From assembly GCF_017357405.1 (NCBI RefSeq), contig NZ_CP071598.1, positions 682,001-746,000 on the forward strand: 64,000 bases of DNA, in the 5' to 3' direction. Under the pieces are notes generated by a model. That model searched no databases. It was not told the DNA's origin and was given only the letters and a program-made list of their open reading frames with translations. Below, one piece after another: positions 37,729 to 46,004 of this stretch (the first letter of the stretch is position 1; the number at the start of each line of letters is the position of its first letter). Made by a program: the position numbers and the translations under genes. Origin of the DNA: Halomontanus rarus (lineage in GTDB: Archaea > Halobacteriota > Halobacteria > Halobacteriales > Natrialbaceae).

Positions 37729-38718
37729 TCACCACTCGAGGACGACGCCGAGCGCCTGCGTCCGATCCTCGAGGAGGGACTCGTACACCTCGGGAGCGTT
37801 CTCGACGGGTTCGCGGTGAGTGACGAGATCCGAAACTGAGAGGCGGCCGCTGGCGAGCAGTTCGAAGAAGAGTTCGACGTGGCGTCCTCTCGTCCACGGG
37901 TCCGCCGTCGTCGCGTGACTCGGATGGGTCCGGTTGTGGGCACCGATGATAGTGTAACCGGGGTCGTGACAGGCGCGGTTGAAGTCGAACTCGGAGGTCC
38001 CGCGGGGGCTGCCGAGGACGACGAACCGACCGCCCTCGCGCAGGGCCTCGAACTCGTCCGGAATGACCGACGGGTTCCCCGTCACCTCGAAGACGACGTC
38101 CGCGAGACGGCCGTCGGTCGCGTCCTCGAACCGGCCGCTCCAGTCGTCAGCCCGTGGATTCATTCCGACGACTCCCGGCAGGTCCGGGAGGTGTGCGAGT
38201 CGAGCGGACGCGATGTCCAGAGCGACGACCGGGTGCGCGCCGGCGAGGTGCGCCACGCGAGCGGTCAGCTGTCCGAGGAGACCGAGACCGTACACCGCGA
38301 CGCTCTCGCCGAAGGCGAGGTCGCCCCGCCGGACGCCGTTCATGACGATTTCGCCGATCGTAAAGAAGGCTGCATCCTCGTCTGCGAGGCCGTCGGGGAC
38401 CGGATAACAGCTCTCGTACGCCGGCGTCGTATACCGCTGGTGGGCGCCGTAGGTCGCGACGCGCTCGCCGATCACGCCGTCGTCGACCGCCTCGCCGACC
38501 TCGACGACGACGCCGATATTGTTGTACCCGGGCTCGAACGGCAGCGATCTCCCCTCGCGCGGGTGAGAGTCGGTGAGCATCGTCAGTTCCGTGCCGGTGC
38601 TGACGAGCGTCCGTCGCGTCTCGACGAGTACCTCGTCGGGCCCCGGTTCCGGCATCGGCTTCGATTCCACGACGACCTCGTTCGCACTCGCGAACAGGAT
38701 TCCCCTGTTTTCGCGCAT
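37729..38718 (-). CDS. MDR-family (zinc-type) dehydrogenase, copy 1
   Basis: A 329-residue medium-chain dehydrogenase/reductase. The cofactor fold is seen in VAVYGLGLLGQLTARVAHLAGAH. The N-terminal domain carries VSTGTELTML where alcohol dehydrogenases have the catalytic zinc cysteine (CGTDxH), as in the bacteriochlorophyllide-dehydrogenase (BchC-like) branch. The four-cysteine structural zinc lobe is absent. ATG 38718 aligns with the paralogue's start; ATG 38745 would add nine residues. It lies downstream of its paralogue and likely shares its transcript. Confidence 0.82.
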   Translation of the reverse strand: MRENRGILFASANEVVVESKPMPEPGPDEVLVETRRTLVSTGTELTMLTDSHPREGRSLPFEPGYNNIGVVVEVGEAVDDGVIGERVATYGAHQRYTTPAYESCYPVPDGLADEDAAFFTIGEIVMNGVRRGDLAFGESVAVYGLGLLGQLTARVAHLAGAHPVVALDIASARLAHLPDLPGVVGMNPRADDWSGRFEDATDGRLADVVFEVTGNPSVIPDEFEALREGGRFVVLGSPRGTSEFDFNRACHDPGYTIIGAHNRTHPSHATTADPWTRGRHVELFFELLASGRLSVSDLVTHREPVENAPEVYESLLEDRTQALGVVLEW

Positions 38719-38886
38719 AGGGACACTCTCGAAGACAGGCCCCATGTACGTGTCCGATGGACCACCTATGTGCCGGTGTCCTAAACCATTACCCGAAGGG
38801 GGACGAGTACCGCGCGCGACATGGACGTCACCGAGGACGCTTCGCCCGCTCGAGAAATCGACCCCCGTGAGGCCGATACCCTGCGC

Positions 38887-39897
38887 CTACCACTCGAGGA
38901 CGACGCCCATCGCGTCGGTCCGATCGGCGAGCAACGTCTCGTAGAGCCCCGGCGCCTCGTCGGCGGCTTCGCGGTGACTGACGAGCGACTCGACCTCGAG
39001 CGAACCGTCCGCGACCAACTCGAAGAAGAGGGCCGCGTGACGCTGCTGGGTCCACGGTGTGGCGGGCGTCGCGACCGGCGGATGCGAGGAGTTGTGCGCG
39101 CCGACGATGGTGTAACTCGGCGAGTTGCAGTGATCGTGGAAGTCGAAGGTCGTCTCGCCGCGTGGACTGCTCAGCACGACGAACCGTCCCTGCTCGCGCA
39201 GGACGTCGAGTTCGTCGGTGATGACGTCCGGATTGCCCGTCACCTCGAAGACGACGTCCGCGAGAGACCCGCCGGCGGCCTCTCGGACGACCTCCTCGGC
39301 GTCGTCCTCGATCGGGTTCGCGCCGGCGACGCCGGGGACGTCGGGTAGATACTCGAGGCGCGACTCGGCGACGTCGAGTCCCACGACGGGGCGAGCGCCG
39401 GCCGTCTGGGAGACGCGGACGGCGAGTTGGCCGAGCAATCCGAGTCCGTAGACCGCCGCGCGTTCGCCCCAGGTCAGGTCGCTCCGACGGACGCCGTTCA
39501 TGACGATCTCGGCGATGGTGAAGAAGACCGCTTCGTCGTCGCTCACGCCGTCGGGAACGGGGCGACACGCCTCGGCGTCCGCGCAGACGTACGCCGCGTG
39601 CGAGCCGTAGGTCGCCACCCGCTGGCCCTCCGTGATATCCTCGACGTTCGAGCCGACTTCGACGACCGTCCCCACGTTGTTGTAGCCCGGCGTGAACGGG
39701 TACTCGATGTGATCGTCCCACGCGGAGCCCTGCGGAACGTCCCCGGAGAGGACGGTGAGTTCCGTTCCGGTGCTGACGAGCGTCCGGTCCGTGCTGATCA
39801 GCACCTGATCCGGTTCCGGTTCGGGAACCGCGCGATTCTCGATTTCGACCGTCTCGACGTCGGTGAAGACGACGGTTGGATTCTGTGTTTGCGTCAT
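38887..39897 (-). CDS. MDR-family (zinc-type) dehydrogenase, copy 2
   Basis: A 336-residue tandem paralogue of the gene just downstream, with VSTGTELTVL, PFTPGYNNVGTVVEVG, VYGLGLLGQLAVRVSQTAG and the terminal DRTDAMGVVLEW shared. The catalytic-cysteine position is Ser/Thr here too. The start MTQTQNPTVVFTD at 39897 is 25 nt after the threonine ammonia-lyase stop, so the two genes are probably co-transcribed. It might oxidise a sugar alcohol or hydroxy acid of the pathway. Confidence 0.83.
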   Translation of the reverse strand: MTQTQNPTVVFTDVETVEIENRAVPEPEPDQVLISTDRTLVSTGTELTVLSGDVPQGSAWDDHIEYPFTPGYNNVGTVVEVGSNVEDITEGQRVATYGSHAAYVCADAEACRPVPDGVSDDEAVFFTIAEIVMNGVRRSDLTWGERAAVYGLGLLGQLAVRVSQTAGARPVVGLDVAESRLEYLPDVPGVAGANPIEDDAEEVVREAAGGSLADVVFEVTGNPDVITDELDVLREQGRFVVLSSPRGETTFDFHDHCNSPSYTIVGAHNSSHPPVATPATPWTQQRHAALFFELVADGSLEVESLVSHREAADEAPGLYETLLADRTDAMGVVLEW

Positions 39898-39922
39898 GTG
39901 TATCGTACTCTCTCTCAACGAC

Positions 39923-41179
39923 TCAGTTCACCCGCTGTACCTCGTACCCGCGCTCGGTGATCGTCTCTCGAATGGCGTCGGCGTGGCCGCGACCGCTCGT
40001 CTCGACGACGAACTCGAGGAACGCCTGCCCCACGTCGAGTCGGTCGTCCGACCGCACGTGCTCGACGGTCCGGATGTTGGCGCCCTGGTCTGCGATGATC
40101 CCCGAGAGCTCCTGCATCACGCCCGGTTCGTCCTGAATCCGCACCTCGAGTCGGATGTGCTGGCTGCGCGCCGTGAGCTCGTAGGTCAGGAGCGTATCGA
40201 GCATCGTCAGATCCAGGTTGCCCCCCGAGAGGACGGCGACGGCCGTCTCGTCGGCGACGTCGATCCGGCCGCTCAACAGCGCCGCGACGGGGGCCGCGCC
40301 GGCACCCTCGACGAGCTGTTTGGCCCGCTCGAGCAGGACGAGGATGCCGTGGGCGAGTTCCTCGTCGGTCACCGTCACGACCTCGTCGACGTGGGCGTCG
40401 ATCAACTCGAAGGTCAGCGACGAGATGCCGCCGGTCGCGATGCCGTCAGCGATGGTGGTGCCCTCCTCGAGTGACTGCGGACGCCCCTTCTGGAGGCTGT
40501 CGGGAACCGTCGCCACCGACTCGGCCTGAACGCCGATCAGGCGGACGTCGGGTCTGGCCGCCGCGAGCGCGGCACCCATTCCGCCGATCAGTCCGCCGCC
40601 GCCGATGGGGACGATCACCGTCTCCATCTCCGGGACGTCCTCGAGGAGTTCGAGGGCGACGGTCCCGTTACCCGCGACGATCGCGGGATCGTCGAAGGCG
40701 TGGACGAACACCGATCCCTCGCGGTCGGCGAGCGTTCGCGCGTGCTCGACGGCGGCCGGGAAATCGATCCCCTCGAGGACGACGTCGGCGCCGTAGCCGC
40801 GCGTGGCGTCGATCTTCGTCTGCGGGGCGTTCTTCGGCATGACGATCGTCGCGGGGAGGCCGGTCTTTCGGGCGGCCAGTGCGACCCCCTGCGCGTGGTT
40901 GCCGGCGCTCGCGGCTACGACGTGCTCGACGTCGTCGCGGCCGGCGAGGGCCTGAAGCTTGTTGTAAGCCCCGCGGGGTTTGAACGAGCCGGTGCGCTGG
41001 AGGTGTTCCATCTTGAGTCGGACGTCGCCGTCGACCGTTCGACTGAGCGAGCGACTGGTCTCGATCGGCGTTCGCTGGACGATCGAATCGTCGTCGAACC
41101 GCTCGGCAGCCGCTCGAACGTCGTCCGCCGTGACTCGAGGAGCCGAGTCGTCGTCTGCGTTCACGTTCGTCTCGCTCAT
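39923..41179 (-). CDS. ilvA: Threonine ammonia-lyase (threonine dehydratase)
   Basis: Deaminates L-threonine (or serine) to 2-oxobutyrate and ammonia, cytoplasmic. A 418-residue PLP enzyme with GSFKPRGAYNK (PLP lysine Lys67), the substrate loop SAGNHAQGVALAA and the phosphate-binding IGGGGLIGGMG. The C-terminus has a single ACT-like domain (RLEVRIQDEPGVMQELSGII, VEHVRSD), as in the TdcB-type or short IlvA form. A TATA-like GGTATAACTGG on the minus strand lies about 30 nt upstream. It heads the transcript with the two MDR dehydrogenases; its place in a sugar island suggests catabolic use, though it could be a housekeeping gene. Confidence 0.9.
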   Translation of the reverse strand: MSETNVNADDDSAPRVTADDVRAAAERFDDDSIVQRTPIETSRSLSRTVDGDVRLKMEHLQRTGSFKPRGAYNKLQALAGRDDVEHVVAASAGNHAQGVALAARKTGLPATIVMPKNAPQTKIDATRGYGADVVLEGIDFPAAVEHARTLADREGSVFVHAFDDPAIVAGNGTVALELLEDVPEMETVIVPIGGGGLIGGMGAALAAARPDVRLIGVQAESVATVPDSLQKGRPQSLEEGTTIADGIATGGISSLTFELIDAHVDEVVTVTDEELAHGILVLLERAKQLVEGAGAAPVAALLSGRIDVADETAVAVLSGGNLDLTMLDTLLTYELTARSQHIRLEVRIQDEPGVMQELSGIIADQGANIRTVEHVRSDDRLDVGQAFLEFVVETSGRGHADAIRETITERGYEVQRVN

Positions 41180-41443
41180 CTCTCTCCACCGTCGACGTCC
41201 CGAAGCCAGTTATACCGTGTCTCGTCCTCGTCGCCGTTCAGACAGCGACGCTGACCGTCCCTCGAGGAGTCACCGTACAGTACCCGCATGGGAAAGGAAC
41301 GCACACCAACCCCTATAGCTGTTTTCCTTCGGGAAGACCCCAACATCGACGAGCGATACCGATCTCTCGTCCCCCGGGTGGGCGGGATACCGTTATCTTC
41401 CCCGCTCGTCTCGCTACCGAAACGGAACACGATTCGCACCGCA
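41180..41443. other. Intergenic region before isomerase relic
   Basis: It contains the threonine ammonia-lyase promoter at about 41207-41216. I see no gene in the rest. Confidence 0.35.
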
Positions 41444-41590
41444 ATGCAACTGCAGACGGTACGGTCTCTCTCGGGGAGTTCCCGGAGAGGATCTCCCGGT
41501 CCCGGGTCGGCGCTACGGCACTCGAGGCGGCGAATCTCGAGGCGGTCGGCGCACACGTCTCACTCGAACACCTCGGAAACGAATGGACAT
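41444..41590 (+). pseudogene. Remnant of a sugar-isomerase-like gene
   Basis: Two frames carry the traces. From ATG 41444 a start MQLQTVRSLS resembles the TIM-barrel start MVQTAIQLFTL. One frameshift later the sequence reads EFPERISRSRVGATALEAAN then LEAVGAHVSLEHLGNEW, matching PELVARVG ... ALEDADLEVAGAHVSIDRLE of the intact gene at 35181. A central segment is deleted and the rest of the gene is gone. It is a decayed copy. Confidence 0.65.
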
Positions 41591-41675
41591 CGGGACCCAC
41601 AGACCCACGGTACCGGGCGCGCGCCAGAGATCCACAAACGCACATTTAATAGTCGGGCGGAACACGGTGATATCC

Positions 41676-42959
41676 ATGGCGACGGACCGAGAGAGCGACG
41701 ACGGGACCGCCCCCGAGTGGGCGGTCGGCACAGCGACGGCTGACATCACCCCCGATCCGGAGGACCCCCACCACCTCATCGGCTTCAGCGCCCGCGAGGG
41801 GGCGATGGACGGCGTCGAATCGACCATCCACGCGAGGGCGATCGCCCTCGAGGACCGGACGGGACGGCGACTCGTCGTCCTCTCGTTCGAACTGCTGTTC
41901 CTCTTCGAGACCCAGCGCGAGTTCCTCGAGCGCGAGTGCGCCGAGCGATGGGACCTCGAGCCCGAATCGCTGTTCGTCGTGCCGAGTCACACCCACTACG
42001 GCCCGGACTACGACGTCCATCGCGAGGGCCTGCAAGAGGAATACGGCCGCGACGAGGAACTCGTCGCCGACTACCGCGAGTCGGTCGACCGAGCGTTACT
42101 CGAGGTGATCGGCGGAGCACTCGAGGACCTCGAGCCCGCCTCGCTGTCGTACAACTACGCCCAGTGTGCGATCGCGCTGAGCCGCCGTCGCCCCCGGGAG
42201 GACGGGATCAGTTTCGATCCGCGACCGGACGGCCCCGTCGACCACGACCTGCCCGTGCTCACCGCCGAGGCCGAGGACGGGACGACGAAGGCGATCCTCT
42301 TCGGCTACGCCTGCCACCCGACCGCCGGGATGGCCCACAACGAGGTCAGCGGCGACTGGCCGGGGTACGCGATGGACCTCCTCGAGGAGTCGTACCCGGA
42401 GGCGACGGCCGTCTTCGTCATCGGCTGTGCGGGCGACCAGAAGGCCTACCCGCAGGGGACGCGCGACCTCGTGAAAGGGCACGCGCGGACGGTGGCGACC
42501 GCGGTCGAACGCGCGCTGGTCACCGAATCCCGGCCGGTTCGCGGGCCGCTGAAGCTCGCAGCGGGGGAGACCGCGCTCGAGATCGAGAGTCCGATCGACG
42601 GCGACGAGCGTGAAAATAGGGACGTACCCGACGGCGTCGGCAAGACGGTCACCGACCACCGACCGTACCCGATACAGGCCGTCGGGTTCGGGACGGACCT
42701 GACGATCCTGTCGCTGTCGGGCGAGGTCGTCGCCGACTTCGCCGTCCGACTGAAGGAGAGCCTCGCCGCGCCGCTGTGGGTCGCGGCCTACGCGAACAAC
42801 ACCGGCTACCTCCCCACGAAACGGATCCTCGCCGAGGGCGGTTACGAGTCCTGGCAGTCCTTCGAGGACGGGCTCTACGCCCCGACGACCGAGGAGCGAA
42901 TTCTGACGAAAGCCACGGCCCTGGCCGAACGTGTCGGCGCACGACGGAGGGACGCATGA
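41676..42959 (+). CDS. Neutral-ceramidase-like hydrolase, copy 3
   Basis: A 427-residue ceramidase-like protein. It starts MATDRESDDGTAPEWAVG; motifs are TADITPDPEDPHHLIGFSAR, VVPSHTHYGPDY, FGYACHPTAGMAHNEVSG and VFVIGCAGDQKAYPQG, the same order as the gene at 18721. A TATA-like tttaat box (41645-41650) fits the ATG at 41676. Its TGA overlaps the ATG of the next gene (ATGA), so the two are translated together. No export signal. Confidence 0.82.
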   Translation: MATDRESDDGTAPEWAVGTATADITPDPEDPHHLIGFSAREGAMDGVESTIHARAIALEDRTGRRLVVLSFELLFLFETQREFLERECAERWDLEPESLFVVPSHTHYGPDYDVHREGLQEEYGRDEELVADYRESVDRALLEVIGGALEDLEPASLSYNYAQCAIALSRRRPREDGISFDPRPDGPVDHDLPVLTAEAEDGTTKAILFGYACHPTAGMAHNEVSGDWPGYAMDLLEESYPEATAVFVIGCAGDQKAYPQGTRDLVKGHARTVATAVERALVTESRPVRGPLKLAAGETALEIESPIDGDERENRDVPDGVGKTVTDHRPYPIQAVGFGTDLTILSLSGEVVADFAVRLKESLAAPLWVAAYANNTGYLPTKRILAEGGYESWQSFEDGLYAPTTEERILTKATALAERVGARRRDA

Positions 42960-44044
42960 GCGAGAGCGGACTCCGCGGGACGACCGGTCCTCGCATCTCG
43001 ACGGACTTCGCGTACCGCGGGATCGAGACCGCGATCCTCGAGAACGAGGCCCTGCGCGTGATGGTGCTGACCGGCAAGGGCGGCGACATCGTCGAGTTCC
43101 GCGACAAGCGCACGGACGTCGACGTCCTCTGGCGGACCCCACACGAGTGGACGCCGCCGCGCGAGCGGTACGTCCCCACCGCCTCGGAGACGGCCTGGAA
43201 CGAGCACTACCCGGGCGGCTGGCAGGTCAACCTCCCTGTCGCCGGCGGCGGCTGGGAGATCGACGGCAGCGCCTACGGCATCCACGGCGAGAGCGCCTTG
43301 CTCCCCTGGGACGCCAAAGTCGTCCGTGAGGATAGCGAGGCCGTGACGCTCCGGCTGACCGTCGACCTCGTCCGCTACCCGTTCACCGTCGAACGCGAGC
43401 TGACCCTCCCCGCCGGCGAATCCAGACTCGAGATCGACGAGTCGGTGACGAACCTCGGGGAGGTTCCCCTGGAGTACGTCTGGCAACAGCACGTCACCCT
43501 CGGACGGCCGCTCCTGTCGGCCGACGCGCGGCTGGACTTCCCGAGCGCCACCGGCGTCAACGCCCAGTACGGCGCGGACTTCCCGAACGCGCGACTCGAG
43601 GGCGACGCGACCTACGACTGGCCGCATTCCCCGGGTCGAGACGGCGGCACCGTCGACCTCCGCGAGATCCCCGGTCCCGACTCGACGATCCACGACCAGT
43701 CGTTCCTCGTCGACCTCGACGAGGGGTGGTACGCGCTGACCAACCCCGATCTGGACCTCGGGTTCGCACTCACCTTCCCGCTCGAGCCCTTCGAGTGCGT
43801 CTGGTACTGGCAAGCGCTGGGCGGCTACCACGAGTCGCCCTGGTTCAACCGCAACTACAACGTCGGCCTCGAGCCGACGACCGCCTACCCCGGCGGCGAC
43901 GTCCCCGACGCCCAGCGCGCGAACGGGACGATGAAGGTGATCGAGCCCGGCGAGACGATCGACGCGTCGTTCACGGCGACGACCTACGGCGGTCTCGAGT
44001 CCGTTTCGTCGGTCGACGAGGACGGGACGGTCGAGGGCGAGTAG
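42956..44044 (+). CDS. Aldose-1-epimerase-like (DUF4432-type) protein
   Basis: A 362-residue beta-sandwich protein resembling galactose mutarotase-like/DUF4432 proteins. Family-like segments are AILENEALRVMVLTGKGGDI, IHGESALLPWDAKV, YVWQQHVTLGRPLL and CVWYWQALGGYHESPWFNRN. It overlaps the ceramidase-like gene by ATGA, so both should work on the same metabolite. A sugar-ring mutarotase role beside a de-N-acylase-like enzyme would be consistent with a carbohydrate substrate (inference). Confidence 0.75.
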   Translation: MSESGLRGTTGPRISTDFAYRGIETAILENEALRVMVLTGKGGDIVEFRDKRTDVDVLWRTPHEWTPPRERYVPTASETAWNEHYPGGWQVNLPVAGGGWEIDGSAYGIHGESALLPWDAKVVREDSEAVTLRLTVDLVRYPFTVERELTLPAGESRLEIDESVTNLGEVPLEYVWQQHVTLGRPLLSADARLDFPSATGVNAQYGADFPNARLEGDATYDWPHSPGRDGGTVDLREIPGPDSTIHDQSFLVDLDEGWYALTNPDLDLGFALTFPLEPFECVWYWQALGGYHESPWFNRNYNVGLEPTTAYPGGDVPDAQRANGTMKVIEPGETIDASFTATTYGGLESVSSVDEDGTVEGE

Positions 44045-44123
44045 GCGATCCGGTTTCGCGAGTGAGAACGGCCGTTCGTGAAGTGAGGGCGGCGCGGATT
44101 CGGAAAATTCGACGTTCGATCGA

Positions 44124-45827
44124 CTACGACTCGAGCAGTTCTAGCACGTTCTCGCTGCGAACGCGATCTTTCTCCTCCTCGCCGACCGGGAGGTGTTTCG
44201 TGTAGTTGTAGGTGGACTCGAACGTCTTGAACGGCAGTTGCGGACCCATCACGAGGTGATCGACGCCGATCTCGTCGGCGATCTGCCGGCCCTGGGTCTG
44301 GGTCCAGTAACAGAACAGGTCGTCGACGACGAGCAGCGTCTTCCCCGTCCGAACCGTGTTGTTGAGCCAGACGTCCTGTCGGTCGACGGTCGTCGTCTCC
44401 CGGATAATTCGAGCGCCCGAGGACCACGCGCCGGCGACGATCACGTCGGTCTCGGGGACCGCCAGCAGGAGGTCGATCACGTCGTCGATCTTCCCCTCGT
44501 TCTCGCGCCAGTGGTTCGCCTGCCCCATCCCGTCGAAGTGACGGAGGAACACGCGCGGGTGGCGGCCGCGCTGGTCCTCGAGAGCCGGCACGAGCATCGC
44601 CGGGACCTCGAGGTCGGCGCAGGCGCGGAGCAACTCCTTCGCCTCGGGCGCGTCGATCTCGTAGTCGTGGTAGGCGGGTAACAGCCGAACGCCCTGCATG
44701 TCGAGGGTCTCGACGCAGTGGCGGAGGTCGTCCTCCCAGCCGGGAAACGTCGGGTCGATCGTCGCGAACGGGACGAGGCGGTCCTCGTAGCCCGCGATGT
44801 CGTCGAGGAGTTCGCGATTGCCGTGCTGTGGGTTCCGGTAGAAGACCGAGCCGAGCGAGGAGACGATCGCCCGGTCGACGCCCTTGCGATCCATCGTCTC
44901 GATCAACTCCTCGGCGGAGGAGTCGAACGGATAAAACGGCCACTGCCCCACGTAGGCGTTGGCGTCGACGATGTACTCTTCCCGGGGTTCCTCGAGCGAT
45001 TCGAACCGTTTTCGTGCCGCCTCGATTCGGGATTCGCGCTCGTCGGGCTCGAGTCGGTTCTCGACGCCGTCGTGGAGTAGGTGTTCGAAGTTGTACGCGA
45101 TTTTCGCCTTGTCTTCGGCCGGGATATCCGCGCCGTCGAGTTTCCCCGCGCACACCGAGAGCCAGGTGTCGGTCCCGAAGAGGAGGCGGTCGACGCCGAG
45201 GGTTTCGGCGGCGAGTTCGATCTGGCCGACCTCGCAGTTGCTCCCGCTGAGGTCGAGATAGACGTTGTCGTGGTCGGCGATGTTCCTGATGCGGTGCTCC
45301 CAGTTACCGCCGGCGCTGATGTGCGCCGAGATCAGTTTCAGGTCGGGGTACCGGCTCGCGAGTTCGGCGACGTCCTCCGACCGCGCCTCGCTCGGGCGCT
45401 CGGTCGGGTACGGCTCCTCGTTTTGCATCACGTGGGCGATGATCGGGACGTCCATGTCGACGGCCGCCTCGGCGATCGGCGCGAACTCGGGATCGGTGAT
45501 GTTGACCTCGGTCCCGACGAAGTGGTGTTTGAATCCCACGAGCCCGTCCTCCTCGACGGCCCGGCGGAATTCCGCGACGGCGTCGTCTCCCCACTCGGGA
45601 TGGGCGCGCGCCCACCCGTAGAAGAGATCGGGGTGTTCGTCGGTGAACGCGGCGACGTCCTCGTTGTGTTCTCGACACTCCTCGAGGGACTCCCCGAGCT
45701 CTCCGATGAGACACGTTCGGTCGATACCGAGAGCGTCCGCCTCCCGACGGAACTGTTCGGCGCGTTGGGCTCGCCGCTCCGGCGTCGAAACGTCCTGCGT
45801 CCAGACGTGAAAATGGCAATCGATCAT
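44124..45827 (-). CDS. Double-domain amidohydrolase (Amidohydro_2-like), copy 3
   Basis: A 567-residue third copy of the two-barrel amidohydrolase. The first domain is complete: MIDCHFH, IIAHVMQN, LISAHISAGG, FGTDTW. The second domain starts at about residue 289 with IVDANAYVGQWPF and ends with MGPQLPF, again lacking the metal ligands. The ATG at 45827 (MIDCHFH) matches the other copies; an ATG at 45842 would add five residues. A TATA box (GCTATAAGTC on the minus strand, about 45855-45864) supports it. It is convergent with the epimerase-like gene and downstream of a Gfo/Idh gene. Confidence 0.88.
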   Translation of the reverse strand: MIDCHFHVWTQDVSTPERRAQRAEQFRREADALGIDRTCLIGELGESLEECREHNEDVAAFTDEHPDLFYGWARAHPEWGDDAVAEFRRAVEEDGLVGFKHHFVGTEVNITDPEFAPIAEAAVDMDVPIIAHVMQNEEPYPTERPSEARSEDVAELASRYPDLKLISAHISAGGNWEHRIRNIADHDNVYLDLSGSNCEVGQIELAAETLGVDRLLFGTDTWLSVCAGKLDGADIPAEDKAKIAYNFEHLLHDGVENRLEPDERESRIEAARKRFESLEEPREEYIVDANAYVGQWPFYPFDSSAEELIETMDRKGVDRAIVSSLGSVFYRNPQHGNRELLDDIAGYEDRLVPFATIDPTFPGWEDDLRHCVETLDMQGVRLLPAYHDYEIDAPEAKELLRACADLEVPAMLVPALEDQRGRHPRVFLRHFDGMGQANHWRENEGKIDDVIDLLLAVPETDVIVAGAWSSGARIIRETTTVDRQDVWLNNTVRTGKTLLVVDDLFCYWTQTQGRQIADEIGVDHLVMGPQLPFKTFESTYNYTKHLPVGEEEKDRVRSENVLELLES

Positions 45828-46004
45828 GCGATGAATTGCCAATGATCGACGGCGGACTTATAGCTTGTGCGATGGACGTCCCGAACCGGTACTGCCGGCC
45901 GGCGAGCGCGTGCGACGCGGTCGCTCGAGCGGGGGAGTCGATTCGACAGTCCGGAAATTCCGAAACGGATCCGGCGTCGCGAACGGAACCGAGATCGAAC
46001 CGTA

